Below are positions 26,201-34,339 of a stretch of 64,000 bases of DNA, one piece after another. Under the pieces are notes generated by a model. That model had not been told where the DNA came from and did no database searches. It worked only from the letters and a program-made list of their open reading frames with translations. Both the position numbers and the translations under genes were made by a program. Where the stretch lies: assembly GCF_018613415.1 (NCBI RefSeq), contig NZ_JAGGQG010000002.1, positions 1,087,908 through 1,151,907 on the forward strand. Direction: 5' to 3'. The stretch's first letter is position 1. Every line of letters begins with the position of its first letter. Source of the DNA: Bacillus sp. ISL-18. Lineage in GTDB: Bacteria; Bacillota; Bacilli; Bacillales; Cytobacillaceae.

Positions 26201-27636
26201 GATGGTGCAAGTGCGATTGGATTTAAATACAGAGTATTAACGCCAAGAGACTGCAGATAATCAAGCTTCGCTTTAATACCAGCAAGATCGCCGCCAAAAA
26301 AGTCATTAGTAAACTCTCCATCCCCCGTATAGGATCCAGTACCTTGTTCATATGGATTATCCGGTAATGAACTCCAAGAAGCTGGATGTTCGATTGGCTG
26401 GCTGCCACGTGCGCCAATTTTGTCCTTCGCATGATCGTTCGCCTTGTTTCCATTATAAAAACGGTCTGGAAAGATCTGATAAACGACAGCTTCTTTCATC
26501 CAATCCGGTGTTTTGTAGGCAGGGTCGTAAACGGTCAATTGGAATAGTCCTGCATTTTTATCTTCTGCTTTTCCAGTGTGGCCTTCCTGTGTATCTTCAC
26601 CGTATTCGGCTGTAGCATCTTGATCCCCAACAATGAATTTATACCCATAGATCCCTTTTTCAGAAGGGGTGAATGAGGCTTTCCAAAACTCAAGAGGACC
26701 TTTGTCGGTTGTATCGGTCCAGCCGGCATTCTTCATAGAAATGACATTGGATGTTCCTGTATTATAGTTTTTTACATACAGACTCGCCCTTGTCAGGTCA
26801 CCCTTCTTAGCGGATACACGCATGGTTACAGGCTGTTGTGCAGGTACTGCCCCGAAAGGAGTCCGGTAGAGTTTGTCCCATGAATCATGAGATAGTGCAG
26901 ACATATCAATTAAACCATCAGACCCAGCTGGTCTATAATCTGTATACACTTCATTTGTTTGCTGGTTATAAAAAAAGGTGATCGTAGTATCTGCTAGTAC
27001 ATTTAGTTTTTCATTGGAAGATGGGTAAGACTCCGTCCAGTCCTTGCCCAGAACAATCTTGTATTCATAGCTGCCTCGGGGTACTTTTGTGGTGAAAGAG
27101 TAGACATTGTTAAAATGATCATCTGATAGCAATGCAGTTGATTCGGCAGGGCTCCATGCTGAACCGGCTTGAATGGCAGGCTGTATGGTTCCAGCAATAC
27201 GAGGCTGTTTGTCTCCTGTTAATGGAGTGTAATGGCTGCTGTCGGCAATGGAGTGGGTGTTATCATTGTAGTAGAAGGTTACCTCTTTTTGTTCAGTGAG
27301 TGATAGTTTAATATTGTTCCCTCCTGGAGTACCGCCTTCTCCGTAATTTTCATTCCAGCTGCCGCCGATGGCGATCTTATACTCATATGTACCGGCTGGT
27401 AATGTCCCAGTTAAGGTATAGAGACCATTTCCTTTGTCAGTCATTTTTGTAATGGCGGAGGATGGATCCCAATCCCCTGAATTTCCTAAAGCGGTTTGCA
27501 GGTTTCCAACAAGTACAACCTGCTTAGCTGACGTTTCTGCTGCCTTTACAGTTCCACTTGAGAGACCTGTTAACAGCTGGAGTATTAATCCGGTAATGGT
27601 GACAAGCGACAGTAGTGTGCGCTTCTTCTTTTTCAT
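23212..27636 (-). CDS. secreted GH13 amylopullulanase
   Basis: A 1474-aa exported enzyme for starch, glycogen or pullulan. After a signal peptide (MKKKKRTLLSLVTITGLILQ to about AAE) come two X25/CBM-like modules (about residues 33-245, each with a Y-EYKI-G-W pattern). A CBM34-like N-domain and a GH13 barrel follow. The barrel shows VYQIFPDRF, GVFNHV, GWRLDVANEVD (nucleophile Asp), ILGEIWDD (acid/base Glu) and LMGSHDT (third acid). Then come a beta domain, two fibronectin-III repeats with an intervening module, and a CBM20-like starch-binding domain (VTFKVHAPDYTP..NIPGSLNGWN). No S-layer or LPXTG anchor is seen. The start is ATG 27636 with AAGGGGAAAGGGG. LacI/CcpA-type sites flank its promoter. 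Confidence 0.88.
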   Translation of the reverse strand: MKKKKRTLLSLVTITGLILQLLTGLSSGTVKAAETSAKQVVLVGNLQTALGNSGDWDPSSAITKMTDKGNGLYTLTGTLPAGTYEYKIAIGGSWNENYGEGGTPGGNNIKLSLTEQKEVTFYYNDNTHSIADSSHYTPLTGDKQPRIAGTIQPAIQAGSAWSPAESTALLSDDHFNNVYSFTTKVPRGSYEYKIVLGKDWTESYPSSNEKLNVLADTTITFFYNQQTNEVYTDYRPAGSDGLIDMSALSHDSWDKLYRTPFGAVPAQQPVTMRVSAKKGDLTRASLYVKNYNTGTSNVISMKNAGWTDTTDKGPLEFWKASFTPSEKGIYGYKFIVGDQDATAEYGEDTQEGHTGKAEDKNAGLFQLTVYDPAYKTPDWMKEAVVYQIFPDRFYNGNKANDHAKDKIGARGSQPIEHPASWSSLPDNPYEQGTGSYTGDGEFTNDFFGGDLAGIKAKLDYLQSLGVNTLYLNPIALAPSNHKYDATDYKQVDPMFGTQKEFADFAKELSKRHMHLILDGVFNHVSDDSIYFDRYNKYKTVGAYEYWSRIYDLMNQEKMTETAAKDKAKKQFLAEGQTFSPYGFENWFDIKNEKVDNEKVNGVSTGQHYKYDDWWGYDSLPVFKSVDGAKVDHPSELNNTQLANYIFYDKDSVAKSWIDQGSSGWRLDVANEVDSSFWQEFRKQMKSKAMTGAGKTLQKEEEPLILGEIWDDASKYFLGDQYDSVMNYRFRGAILDYLKNGNAANAENTLLAVQEDYPKEAFYALMNLMGSHDTARAIFLLGNGTDTYYRAEQDPNYNYDEGVKRLKLASILQMGYPGAPTIYYGDEAGQTGSKDPDDRRTYPWGKEDKSLIAHYQKIGQIRKENADLFAYGDLHHIYAKGDVLAYVRTKEAKSGLVIINRGKNAQTVEIDTKELLGNGLRFVDQLNKKYEAATKDGKLSLTVPAESGRMLVSVNEVKKPVSVKALTGTAGSKKVMLNWSGTSAHYTVYQSTVSGGLWTKVQETTDPSVTISNLDNGRTYYFAVTSVDGNGNESVPVTTSGLVPHFDVSKASIKDLTGLEKSELNLAQSSTVKATFYLSGATETGAAEGVTAQLQVRLKGQTEWQSSPALYNGQTQDGVANEFQGNFTAFEAGTYEYRMAFTPDLGTTWVYSTTREVTYTQSTSDTTPPAKQVVLDTPVKESGQVNLTWKLSDPDQPFKTLIYRDGQVLTTLNGDVTSFRDYQVANGTDYKYQIRVFDQAGNYVDSNTVSVTPEIVMVQVTFKVHAPDYTPLSAQVNIPGSLNGWNTGAWSMSRNGAVTPDWEYTMELEEGTELTYKYVKNNSWDQEGLTDHTPNDPSDDDISYYGYGAQGTDMKIVITNQGNNKMVVQDTILRWIDMPLVLSQINVNGSTMTVTGNAIKGSDLTINGEKVAVGKDMNFTQSFTLQAGQTSVPVHIEPSTETKSTIFKGDGGSINKNTKNYLIDVSGQTISEVKN

Positions 27637-27670
27637 AAAAAAACCCCTTTCCCCTTGTTCGATTGTTTTG

Positions 27671-27684
27671 CGAAATCGTTTGCA
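27671..27684. promoter_or_regulatory. second LacI/CcpA-type operator in the amylopullulanase leader
   Basis: CGAAATCGTTTGCA (minus strand TGCAAACGATTTCG) matches 12 of 14 positions of the cre consensus TGWAANCGNTNWCA. It shares AATCGTTT-CA with the site at 27742. It lies between the leader hairpin and the start codon. Confidence 0.5.
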
Positions 27685-27698
27685 CAAAAATGTGATAG

Positions 27699-27733
27699 AA
27701 AGATCCTCCTGAGATGAATAAAGGAGGATCTTT
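27699..27733 (-). promoter_or_regulatory. strong hairpin in the amylopullulanase leader
   Basis: Perfect 12-bp inverted repeat AAAGATCCTCCT / AGGAGGATCTTT with an 11-nt loop, inside the predicted 5' untranslated region. No good T-run follows on the minus strand, so an mRNA-stabilising or attenuating role is possible. Confidence 0.55.
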
Positions 27734-27741
27734 ATAAGTAG

Positions 27742-27791
27742 TGCAATCGTTTTCACATTCAAATAATACTATTTTTGGAAGGTTAATTCAA
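27742..27791 (-). promoter_or_regulatory. amylopullulanase promoter with operator at +1
   Basis: On the minus strand: TTGAAT (complement 27786-27791), 17-nt spacer, TATTAT (complement 27763-27768). TGCAATCGTTTTCA (27742-27755) covers the expected start site and matches 13 of 14 positions of the cre consensus. Carbon catabolite repression by CcpA, control by the divergent LacI regulator, or both, are expected. Confidence 0.6.
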
Positions 27792-27960
27792 TAGAAAATT
27801 AGTATAATAGTCGAAAATTTCTGTGAAATGTTAGAGGTTTGTAATTAAAAAAAGAGATTCATATGAAGCCCAATGTGCTTGGCCTTTTTATAGTGCTACC
27901 AAAGTACTATTTCTGTTATGATAAAATTAAATAAAATCCCTAGTAAGAAGGGTGAAAAAT

Positions 27961-28995
27961 ATGACGGTAACAATAAAAGATGTCGCAAAGCTTGCAAAGG
28001 TTGCCCCTTCAACGGTTTCAAGAGTTATTGCTAATAATCCGAGAATTAGTGAAGCAACGAAACGAAAAGTTAAACAAGTAATGGAAGAGCTGGGGTACCA
28101 TCCTAACCTGAATGCAAGAAGTCTATCTAGTAAAACAACCCAAACCATTGGGCTTGTAATGCCAAGCTCTGGAGATGTTGTTTTCCAAAACCCTTTTTTT
28201 TCGACGGTGTTACAGGGGATTAGCGAAGGGGCACACGAAAAAAAGTATGCCTTGCAAATGACAACAGGAAGATCAGAACAAGAAACTTTTGAAGCAGTTA
28301 TTGAAATGGTTCAAGGAAAACGCGTAGATGGGATGATTCTCTTACATTCTAAAGTAGAGGATCAGGTCATCATGTACTTAAGAAAAATGGATTTTCCGTT
28401 TGTTGTGATAGGAAAACCAGCTAAATATACAGAAGAAATTGCACATGTTGATAATGATAATGTTGGTGCAATGAAAGAGGCGACCGATTACCTGATTAAA
28501 CTGGGACACCAGCAAATTGCTTTTATTGGCGGCAGTACGGAACTAATGGTCACTGTAGATCGTTTAACTGGCTATAAACAAGCTTTAAATGAAGCAAACG
28601 TTCCTTTAAATGAGGAATATATCAAACATGAGGAATTCTTAAGGGAAGGGGGCCAAGAAGCTGTTAGTGAGTTAATGGCACTTCCACAACGGCCTACCTC
28701 GCTTTTAGTGGTTGATGATTTCATGGCACTGGGAGTCCTTAATAAATTGGATGAATTAGGAATCAAAGTTCCAGATGATATCTCTGTTGTTAGCTTTAAT
28801 AATATCCTGCTGTCAGAAATGGCAAAGCCGCCTTTAACTTCCATGGATATCAATATTTTAAAGCTTGGAATTGAAGCAGCAAAGAGCTTAATCCAAAAAA
28901 TAGAACATAGTTCAGAACCTACTAAACGCATTATTGTTGCACATAAATTGGTAGAACGTTCATCATGCAGCCCACTCAATATTTCAAATAATTAA
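27961..28995 (+). CDS. LacI family regulator, MalR-like
   Basis: A 344-aa regulator. The LacI HTH and hinge reads TIKDVAKLAKVAPSTVSRVIANNPRISEATKRKV, with hinge NLNARSLSSK. A periplasmic-binding-protein-like effector domain follows (IGLVMPSS, GMILLHSK, PTSLLVVDDFMALGVLNKL). The start is ATG 27961 with AAGAAGG 9 nt upstream; GTG 27952 lies too close to the RBS. It is divergent from the amylopullulanase, and two LacI-type palindromic sites lie in the intergenic region. It most likely represses the starch enzyme until maltodextrins appear; MalR is the closest functional analogy. Confidence 0.88.
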   Translation: MTVTIKDVAKLAKVAPSTVSRVIANNPRISEATKRKVKQVMEELGYHPNLNARSLSSKTTQTIGLVMPSSGDVVFQNPFFSTVLQGISEGAHEKKYALQMTTGRSEQETFEAVIEMVQGKRVDGMILLHSKVEDQVIMYLRKMDFPFVVIGKPAKYTEEIAHVDNDNVGAMKEATDYLIKLGHQQIAFIGGSTELMVTVDRLTGYKQALNEANVPLNEEYIKHEEFLREGGQEAVSELMALPQRPTSLLVVDDFMALGVLNKLDELGIKVPDDISVVSFNNILLSEMAKPPLTSMDINILKLGIEAAKSLIQKIEHSSEPTKRIIVAHKLVERSSCSPLNISNN

Positions 28996-29000
28996 GAAAT

Positions 29001-29062
29001 AGAGGTTTCCATCCAACACACCGTTATAGTCACGGGTTTAGAAGGAACCTCTAATTTTTTTT
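29001..29062. terminator. terminator between the LacI gene and thiF
   Basis: AGAGGTTTCC (29001-29010) / GGAACCTCT (29044-29052) with a long loop and a run of eight T. It terminates the LacI gene and abuts the convergent thi operon end. Confidence 0.65.
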
Positions 29063-29068
29063 GTTTTT

Positions 29069-30088
29069 TTATCCTAAATATCTATGATATAGCGCCTTTG
29101 CTTCCGATATATCCTTCGTTCCATGTATTAAAACTCTACCATCTTTAAAAACGACCAATCTGTGAGGATCTACATTAAACGATAGGAGGTAGGGATTTCG
29201 CTGGACGATCCCCCCTTGATTCACTAATACTTTTTCTAATGCCTCTAAATCCCGGGCAATGGGAAGGGCAGGGCGTATCTGAACGGAATCTCTGCCGCAC
29301 AATACCGCTGTTTTTGTTTGATTCTCAAACGACAAGTAGGGATAGGAGCGGTGTTGCCCACAAGAAGGACAGTCCTCTTTTTTTAATTTATCTACTTTTA
29401 TGGCACTATGTTGGTTTTTCCACAAATCAAAAGAAACCAGTTTGTTCCGCAAGGACTCCAGGTCGCCAACCAAAATTTTTAAAGCTTCACTGATTTGATA
29501 TGAAACAACCATGCTCACAGCTGGACTGATAATTCCAGCCGTATCACAGGTTAATCCTCCTAGTGGAACTGTTTCTAATAAACAAGTTAGGCAAGGAGTT
29601 TTTTTAGGAATAATGGTGTAGGAGATTCCATAGCTTCCCACGCAAGCACCGTAAATCCATGGAACTCCAAGCTTTTGCGAAACATCATTAATCATCATTC
29701 TTGTTTCAAAATTATCCGTTGCATCAATAATAAGATCGACTTGTTTAGCCCATTCTTCAAGTTCTACCACAGAGGCATCGGCGATAACGGCCTCAATGGC
29801 CACAGAAGAGTTAATCGCTGTTAATCGATTTTTAGCAGCAATGACTTTGGGTAATCTATTTTTTGCCTCTTCTTCTGTATACAATTGCTGCCGTTGTAGA
29901 TTCGACCATTCAACATAGTCACGGTCAACGATGGTTAGCTGACCAATTCCGGAACGGACAAGTGCTTCGGCACATGCGGATCCAAGAGCCCCAGCTCCGA
30001 TGACGAGAACATGTTTCGATGAAATTTTTTCCTGTCCGCTTTTTCCGATTGGAGGGAAAAGTTCTTGGCGTGAGTACCGATTATTCAC
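29069..30088 (-). CDS. thiF: ThiS adenylyltransferase ThiF
   Basis: A 339-aa E1-like enzyme that adenylates the ThiS C-terminus for sulfur loading in thiazole synthesis. Nucleotide-binding motif [15 protein letters not shown], catalytic-type block [21 protein letters not shown], and two zinc Cys pairs CLTC and CPSC. The last 75 residues form an extra C-terminal domain, as in several bacilli. Its GTG start overlaps the thiG stop by 4 nt (GTGA). It is the last gene of the tenI-thiO-thiS-thiG-thiF operon; thiD is absent after it. Confidence 0.92.
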   Translation of the reverse strand: MNNRYSRQELFPPIGKSGQEKISSKHVLVIGAGALGSACAEALVRSGIGQLTIVDRDYVEWSNLQRQQLYTEEEAKNRLPKVIAAKNRLTAINSSVAIEAVIADASVVELEEWAKQVDLIIDATDNFETRMMINDVSQKLGVPWIYGACVGSYGISYTIIPKKTPCLTCLLETVPLGGLTCDTAGIISPAVSMVVSYQISEALKILVGDLESLRNKLVSFDLWKNQHSAIKVDKLKKEDCPSCGQHRSYPYLSFENQTKTAVLCGRDSVQIRPALPIARDLEALEKVLVNQGGIVQRNPYLLSFNVDPHRLVVFKDGRVLIHGTKDISEAKALYHRYLG

Positions 30089-30852
30089 CCGATACTCATT
30101 CCTTCTTTTGGACTGCTGGCAGCAGCGTACCGCTTTTTCTCAATTCGTCCAGCTTCATAGCCTAAGCGTCCAGCTTCAATCGCTAAACGCATCGCTTTGG
30201 CCATTTTTACCGGGTCTTTTGCGGCTGAAACAGCTGTATTTAATAAGACACCATCGGCTCCTAATTCCATGGCAAATGCAGCATCGGCAGGGGAACCAAC
30301 ACCAGCATCAACAATAACCGGCACCACTGCTTGTTCGATAATAAAATTAAGGTTTACTGGATTGATGATTCCCTGACCAGAACCAATTGGTGAGGCTCCT
30401 GGCATAACCGCATGACAACCAGCTTCTTGTAGTTTCCTTGCTAAGACGACATCATCAGAAGTATAAGGGAGGACAATAAATCCTTCTTTTACTAACTCTT
30501 CCGTTGCTTTAAGAGTTTCGATCGGATCAGGAAGCAATGTTTTATCACAGCCAATAACCTCGACTTTAATCATGTCACAGAGACCGGAAGCTTTTGCTAG
30601 TTTAGCAATTCGCACGGCTTCTGCGGCAGTCTTTGCCCCAGCTGTATTCGGCAGCAAAGTATATTTATTGGTGTCCAGCTGCTCTAAAAAATTAGGCTGG
30701 CTTGATTCAAAGATATTCATTCGCCGCACAGCAAACGTTAGAATCTCAGCTTTAGAAACTTCTACCGCTTCCTTTTGGATTTCAAAGCTCGGGTACTTCC
30801 CAGTTCCTAGTAATAAACGAGAATTAAATGATAATGGACCTATTTTTAACAT
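30085..30852 (-). CDS. thiG: thiazole synthase ThiG
   Basis: A 255-aa TIM-barrel enzyme that condenses 1-deoxyxylulose 5-phosphate, dehydroglycine and ThiS-thiocarboxylate into the thiazole phosphate carboxylate. The [14 protein letters not shown] opening, a lysine in KVEVIGCD and the phosphate-binding [30 protein letters not shown] block are diagnostic. RBS AGGAGGCGG overlaps the end of thiS, with a 1-nt gap between stop and start, so translation is coupled. Confidence 0.95.
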   Translation of the reverse strand: MLKIGPLSFNSRLLLGTGKYPSFEIQKEAVEVSKAEILTFAVRRMNIFESSQPNFLEQLDTNKYTLLPNTAGAKTAAEAVRIAKLAKASGLCDMIKVEVIGCDKTLLPDPIETLKATEELVKEGFIVLPYTSDDVVLARKLQEAGCHAVMPGASPIGSGQGIINPVNLNFIIEQAVVPVIVDAGVGSPADAAFAMELGADGVLLNTAVSAAKDPVKMAKAMRLAIEAGRLGYEAGRIEKKRYAAASSPKEGMSIG

Positions 30853-30853
30853 T

Positions 30854-31057
30854 TCAACCGCCTCCTACAAAATGGACAATTTCGATTCGATCTTTATCTG
30901 ATAATCTAGTACATTGGTGATTTTCACTAGTTAAAATTTCCCCGTTCACTTCGACGACAACGACTTTATCATGGACTTGATAATGTGTAAGCAAATCAGA
31001 AACGGAGACAATGTCATCTGGTAATGTAATAAACTCTCCATTTAATAAAACGTTCAT
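30854..31057 (-). CDS. thiS: sulfur carrier protein ThiS
   Basis: A 67-aa ubiquitin-like carrier ending in the required di-glycine (HFVGGG), which is adenylated by ThiF and thiocarboxylated. The start is the Met of MNVLLNGE, with TAGGAGGG upstream. The frame extends further upstream, but that part overlaps thiO and lacks homology. The 10-nt gap after thiO fits operon organisation. Confidence 0.93.
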   Translation of the reverse strand: MNVLLNGEFITLPDDIVSVSDLLTHYQVHDKVVVVEVNGEILTSENHQCTRLSDKDRIEIVHFVGGG

Positions 31058-31067
31058 GTTTACCCTC

Positions 31068-32195
31068 CTAATGTACCAATGTTTTATGTCGGTCAATTCG
31101 GAAAGACGAGAGCAGGTTTTCATCTGGTCTGCCATCCAATAAATCAGCCACCAGCGTACCTGTAACCGGGCTTAGTAAAATTCCGTTCCGGTAATGTCCG
31201 GCTGCAATGAACAATCCTTTCCATAATGGATGTTCACCTAAATAAGGGAGGCCATCTCCAGTTTGGGGTCTAAGACCAGCCCAAACCCGCTCCCAAGGGG
31301 CATCCTTGATTTGTGGAACCAATTGACTGGCTCTTTCCACTAATGTAGCAATTCCGCTTGGTGTCACTCTTTTATCAAATGTGTGATCAATTTGGGTAGC
31401 ACCTATTAAGATTTCACCATTGCGTTTTGGGACCAAGTAACATCGCTTATCCGAAAAAATAGTTCTGTTTATAATCGGTAAATCTGTCTTAACAGAAAAG
31501 CACTCCCCCTTGACAGGATAAATTGATAGATCCCGCCCAGTTTCACGCATTAGCTTTGAAGCCCATGCCCCGGTGGCAAGGACAACCTGGTTACAATCGA
31601 TATTTCCTAAAGTGGTTTTAACCCCGTTGACTCGGTCATTTTCATAGTTGAATGAGTATACCTCTGTGTTTTCCAGAATGGTCGCCCCGAATTGTTCAGC
31701 GGCCTTTGCAAAAGCCTTTGATAATTTAGCTGGCTGGACATGACCATCGTTAGGGATGAACATCCCGCCAGCAACGTCAGGGGAGAGGAAGGGTTCCAAT
31801 TCTCGTATACTATGAGAATCAAGCCATTCTATTTCTGAATCCCAAAGTCGTTGAAACGCTGCCTGTTGTTTAACTTCTTTTGCTATTTCTTCTGTTTCGG
31901 CAATTTTAATCATGCCTTTACGAACAAACTCAATATCAATTCCGGTAATCTCAAATAACTCGTTTGAGAGGGAAGAAAACATTGCCTGGCTTTTTAAAGC
32001 TAATTGAAAAAAGGGACCATCTTCTTCAATCTCTGCTTGTGCTGCCAGCATTCCGGCAGCGGCACTGGATGCTTCACAAGCCAAATGGTTCTTCTCAATC
32101 ATAACCACTTTTTTCCCAAGCTTTGAAAGTTGATAGGCAATAGAACTCCCGTTTATTCCGCCGCCAATAATGGCAACATCAAATGAATTTTTCAC
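31068..32195 (-). CDS. thiO: glycine oxidase ThiO
   Basis: A 375-aa FAD enzyme of the D-amino-acid oxidase fold, oxidising glycine to dehydroglycine for the thiazole ring. FAD motif AIIGGGINGSSIAYQL at residues 8-23. WERVWAGLRPQTGDGLPYLG and AAGHYRNGILLSP mark the C-terminal FAD and substrate contacts. The ATG overlaps the tenI stop by 4 nt. In this family ThiO replaces the anaerobic tyrosine-cleaving ThiH, consistent with an aerobic organism. Confidence 0.93.
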   Translation of the reverse strand: MKNSFDVAIIGGGINGSSIAYQLSKLGKKVVMIEKNHLACEASSAAAGMLAAQAEIEEDGPFFQLALKSQAMFSSLSNELFEITGIDIEFVRKGMIKIAETEEIAKEVKQQAAFQRLWDSEIEWLDSHSIRELEPFLSPDVAGGMFIPNDGHVQPAKLSKAFAKAAEQFGATILENTEVYSFNYENDRVNGVKTTLGNIDCNQVVLATGAWASKLMRETGRDLSIYPVKGECFSVKTDLPIINRTIFSDKRCYLVPKRNGEILIGATQIDHTFDKRVTPSGIATLVERASQLVPQIKDAPWERVWAGLRPQTGDGLPYLGEHPLWKGLFIAAGHYRNGILLSPVTGTLVADLLDGRPDENLLSSFRIDRHKTLVH

Positions 32196-32821
32196 CTTTT
32201 ACCATCTCCATCCTTTAATGCACGTACATATGCTTTTACTGCCATAATAGGATCGCTTGAATCTAAAACACCGGACATAACCGCAATACCATTTGCGCCG
32301 GCTTGAATGACTGGTTTAGTATTTTCAGGTGTGATCCCGCCAATGGCAATGACCGGAATAGGCAGTTTAGCTACCCTTGATAATTCCTCTATACCTTTTG
32401 GTGTCTTGCCTAGTTTAGAGAGGGAAGGGTAGACGTGACCGAACAGAACGTAATCTGCACCATCCCGCAGGGCATTTTCCCCATCCTGAAAAGAGTGAAT
32501 GGAACTTCCAACTCTTAAACTTGAAAACTCTTTTTTTACAATCGCTTGATCCAAACTATGATAGGCTAATTGGACCCCTGCGACTTTTGCAGCGATAGCA
32601 ACATCCACCCTGTCATTTATCATGATTTTTGAAAGGGGGATGTCCTTAGAAAGCAAATCAACCGCTTGAAAAAGTTCCCGTGCTGTTTTTTGCTTTTCCC
32701 TTAAGTGAATAGATGTCACATCAGGGTGAATATCGATTAAGATTTCCCGTAACTGCTCGATTGGCATCTTACCGTTTGAAATGATATGTAACTCTTTAAC
32801 ATTTGTTAAAATTCGCGTCAC
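32192..32821 (-). CDS. tenI: thiazole tautomerase TenI
   Basis: A 209-aa member of the ThiE/TenI TIM-barrel family. The ADYVLFGHV segment, IHLREKQKTA and PVIAIGGITPENTKPVIQAGANGIAVMSG resemble B. subtilis TenI more than ThiE. TenI aromatises the thiazole carboxylate made by ThiG. The start is unclear. The GTG at 32821 directly abuts its AAAGAGG and adds eight residues before the region homologous to the usual N-terminus (KELH). An ATT codon three codons in is better spaced from the RBS. It is first in the operon, behind a TPP riboswitch. Confidence 0.85.
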   Translation of the reverse strand: MTRILTNVKELHIISNGKMPIEQLREILIDIHPDVTSIHLREKQKTARELFQAVDLLSKDIPLSKIMINDRVDVAIAAKVAGVQLAYHSLDQAIVKKEFSSLRVGSSIHSFQDGENALRDGADYVLFGHVYPSLSKLGKTPKGIEELSRVAKLPIPVIAIGGITPENTKPVIQAGANGIAVMSGVLDSSDPIMAVKAYVRALKDGDGKR

Positions 32822-32856
32822 CTCTTTAGAAGATTCCGCTAATTGACCTAGTGAAA

Positions 32857-32894
32857 AACAAAAAAACCACTTTCCGATGTTTAGAAAGTGGTTT
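32857..32894 (-). terminator. riboswitch-controlled terminator of the thi operon
   Basis: On the minus strand AAACCACTTTC / GAAAGTGGTTT, 9-nt loop, then TTTTTTT. Its 5' arm CCACTTTC can alternatively pair with GGAAGTGG at the 3' edge of the TPP aptamer, giving a simple terminator/antiterminator switch. Confidence 0.85.
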
Positions 32895-32937
32895 GGTCAT
32901 TTGAAAGAGATAAGAACGCATTCAAATATCCTGTTTT

Positions 32938-33031
32938 CCACTTCCCTACGCTGGTATAACCCAGATCAGGTTCATAGAGTCCCGAAGTAGTACTTCAATC
33001 TCAGCCCTTTAAAAAGGCACCTCTAGCGGAT
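32938..33031 (-). promoter_or_regulatory. TPP (THI-box) riboswitch
   Basis: The minus strand carries the hallmark elements in order: GCTAGAGGTGCC, GGGCTGAGA, a variable P3a arm, GAACCTGATCTGGGTTATACC and AGCGTAGGGAAG. TPP binding closes the aptamer and frees the downstream terminator, so the thi operon is off when thiamine is plentiful. Confidence 0.96.
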
Positions 33032-33072
33032 TTATTTTCCATATAAATTTGTAATCATTTCCTGCATGTATA

Positions 33073-33100
33073 ATATTATCAACATTGTTTAAAATGTCAA
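33073..33100 (-). promoter_or_regulatory. promoter of the thi operon
   Basis: On the minus strand TTGACA (complement 33095-33100), 16-nt spacer, TAATAT (complement 33073-33078). Transcription would begin about 35 nt before the TPP aptamer. Confidence 0.65.
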
Positions 33101-33317
33101 ATAATTTTATTTAGTAAAAAGTCTGTATCTTTTGCTGTCATCGGTTAAGCTTTTTATCTGAATTAGCGTATAATGAATAGGTAAAGGCTCCATCTTCGCT
33201 ATTACCATGATAGCCACTTATATGAGTTCCGCTTATTTTACAGAAATTTAACAAGGATATTTTTCATTTTTAACAAATTATATACGTATGTATTTATAAG
33301 GGGAAGGAGTGGAAAGA

Positions 33318-33527
33318 ATGAAACATCAGAAAACTTTTTTTGTAATCGACGACCTGATTTTTGAAGTCGAGAAACCAGAAATAACCTTAAAGAAAATTAA
33401 AGTAACACAGGTGAAATTTGAAAATGAGGAGTATAAATTACTTAGAAAAAAGTTTGATGAAAATTTGTTTCATATTGAAAGAAAACCTGATGGATGGTTT
33501 ATAACAGAGAAAGATAAGCCTTTTTAA
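33318..33527 (+). CDS. small hypothetical protein
   Basis: A 69-aa Lys/Glu-rich soluble protein (MKHQKTFFVIDDLIFEVEKPEI start) with no signal peptide, TM helix or recognised motif. A good RBS, GGAAGGAG 8 nt before ATG 33318, and a tight 14-nt gap to the following DNA glycosylase gene argue that it is real. An in-frame GTG at 33309 overlaps the RBS and is rejected. A TATAAT at 33169-33174 may belong to its promoter. I do not recognise the family. Confidence 0.65.
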   Translation: MKHQKTFFVIDDLIFEVEKPEITLKKIKVTQVKFENEEYKLLRKKFDENLFHIERKPDGWFITEKDKPF

Positions 33528-33541
33528 GGAGTGATGAAGGC

Positions 33542-34174
33542 GTGGAAGATACGTTAATGGAAAATAATCCGTTACCTGCGGAGTTTTATAACCAGCCAAC
33601 GCTTGAACTAGCAAGGGCATTACTCGGCTGCCTGCTTGTAAAAGAAACGGCAGAAGGAATGACGGCAGGTTATATTGTCGAGACAGAGGCTTACATAGGA
33701 CCTGGAGACAGGGCTGCCCACAGCTATCAAAACAGGCGCACGAAAAGAACCGAAGTCATGTTCCAGCGTTCGGGACTTGCCTATACGTATTTAATGCATA
33801 CCCACTGCCTTTTCAACGTGGTTAGCGGCGGGGAAGAAAAACCTGAAGCAGTCTTGGTCCGGGCACTTGAACCTGTGGCTGGTATCGAGCTTATGAAAAG
33901 AAGAAGAGGAATTGAGGTCCTGACCAATCTGACAAATGGCCCCGGAAAATTGACTAAATCAATGGGTATTACAATCGAGGACTATGGCCACACCCTGACT
34001 TCTTCCCCTTTATTTATTGCTAAGGGCATCTGTCCGGAAAGTATATCAGCTGGAAAAAGGATTGGAATTAACAATTCTGGTGAAGCAAAGGACTATCCAT
34101 GGCGTTTCTGGGTGACGAATAATAAATATGTTTCAAGACATCAAAAAACCTTATCCTTTCGGTACATCGAATAG
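33542..34174 (+). CDS. 3-methyladenine DNA glycosylase, AAG/MPG type
   Basis: A 210-aa base-excision repair enzyme of the human AAG-like fold, removing alkylated purines. Visible motifs are LARALLGCLLV, the catalytic YIVETEAYIGPGDRAAHSY (Glu of ETEAY), RTEVMFQRSGLAYTYLMHTHCLFNVV, AVLVRALEP, and LTNGPGKLTKSMGI. GTG start with AAGGAG 8 nt upstream; ATG 33557 is an alternative. It is probably co-transcribed with the small gene before it. Confidence 0.9.
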   Translation: MEDTLMENNPLPAEFYNQPTLELARALLGCLLVKETAEGMTAGYIVETEAYIGPGDRAAHSYQNRRTKRTEVMFQRSGLAYTYLMHTHCLFNVVSGGEEKPEAVLVRALEPVAGIELMKRRRGIEVLTNLTNGPGKLTKSMGITIEDYGHTLTSSPLFIAKGICPESISAGKRIGINNSGEAKDYPWRFWVTNNKYVSRHQKTLSFRYIE

Positions 34175-34190
34175 TGATTAGGTTTTTTTG
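34144..34190 (+). terminator. terminator overlapping the glycosylase stop codon
   Basis: AAAACCT-ATC inside the last codons pairs with GAT-AGGTTTT after the stop, followed by TTTTTTT. Confidence 0.6.
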
Positions 34191-34339
34191 TTCTAAAATG
34201 TATCCGTTTACATAAATTTCAATGTGAGCTTTTATTTCAAAGTGATGGATTAGTTTAAACAGTCTAAGGATAATCAGGCTAACGAGCTAGTTAAGGCACA
34301 AGTGAAGATGCTTTCACTACTATTGAACAGAAGGTGATA

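Noticed and set aside
23212-27636. Several long forward-strand ORFs inside the amylopullulanase gene
   Set aside because: They are antisense shadows of a well-supported 1474-codon gene and lack RBS or family motifs.
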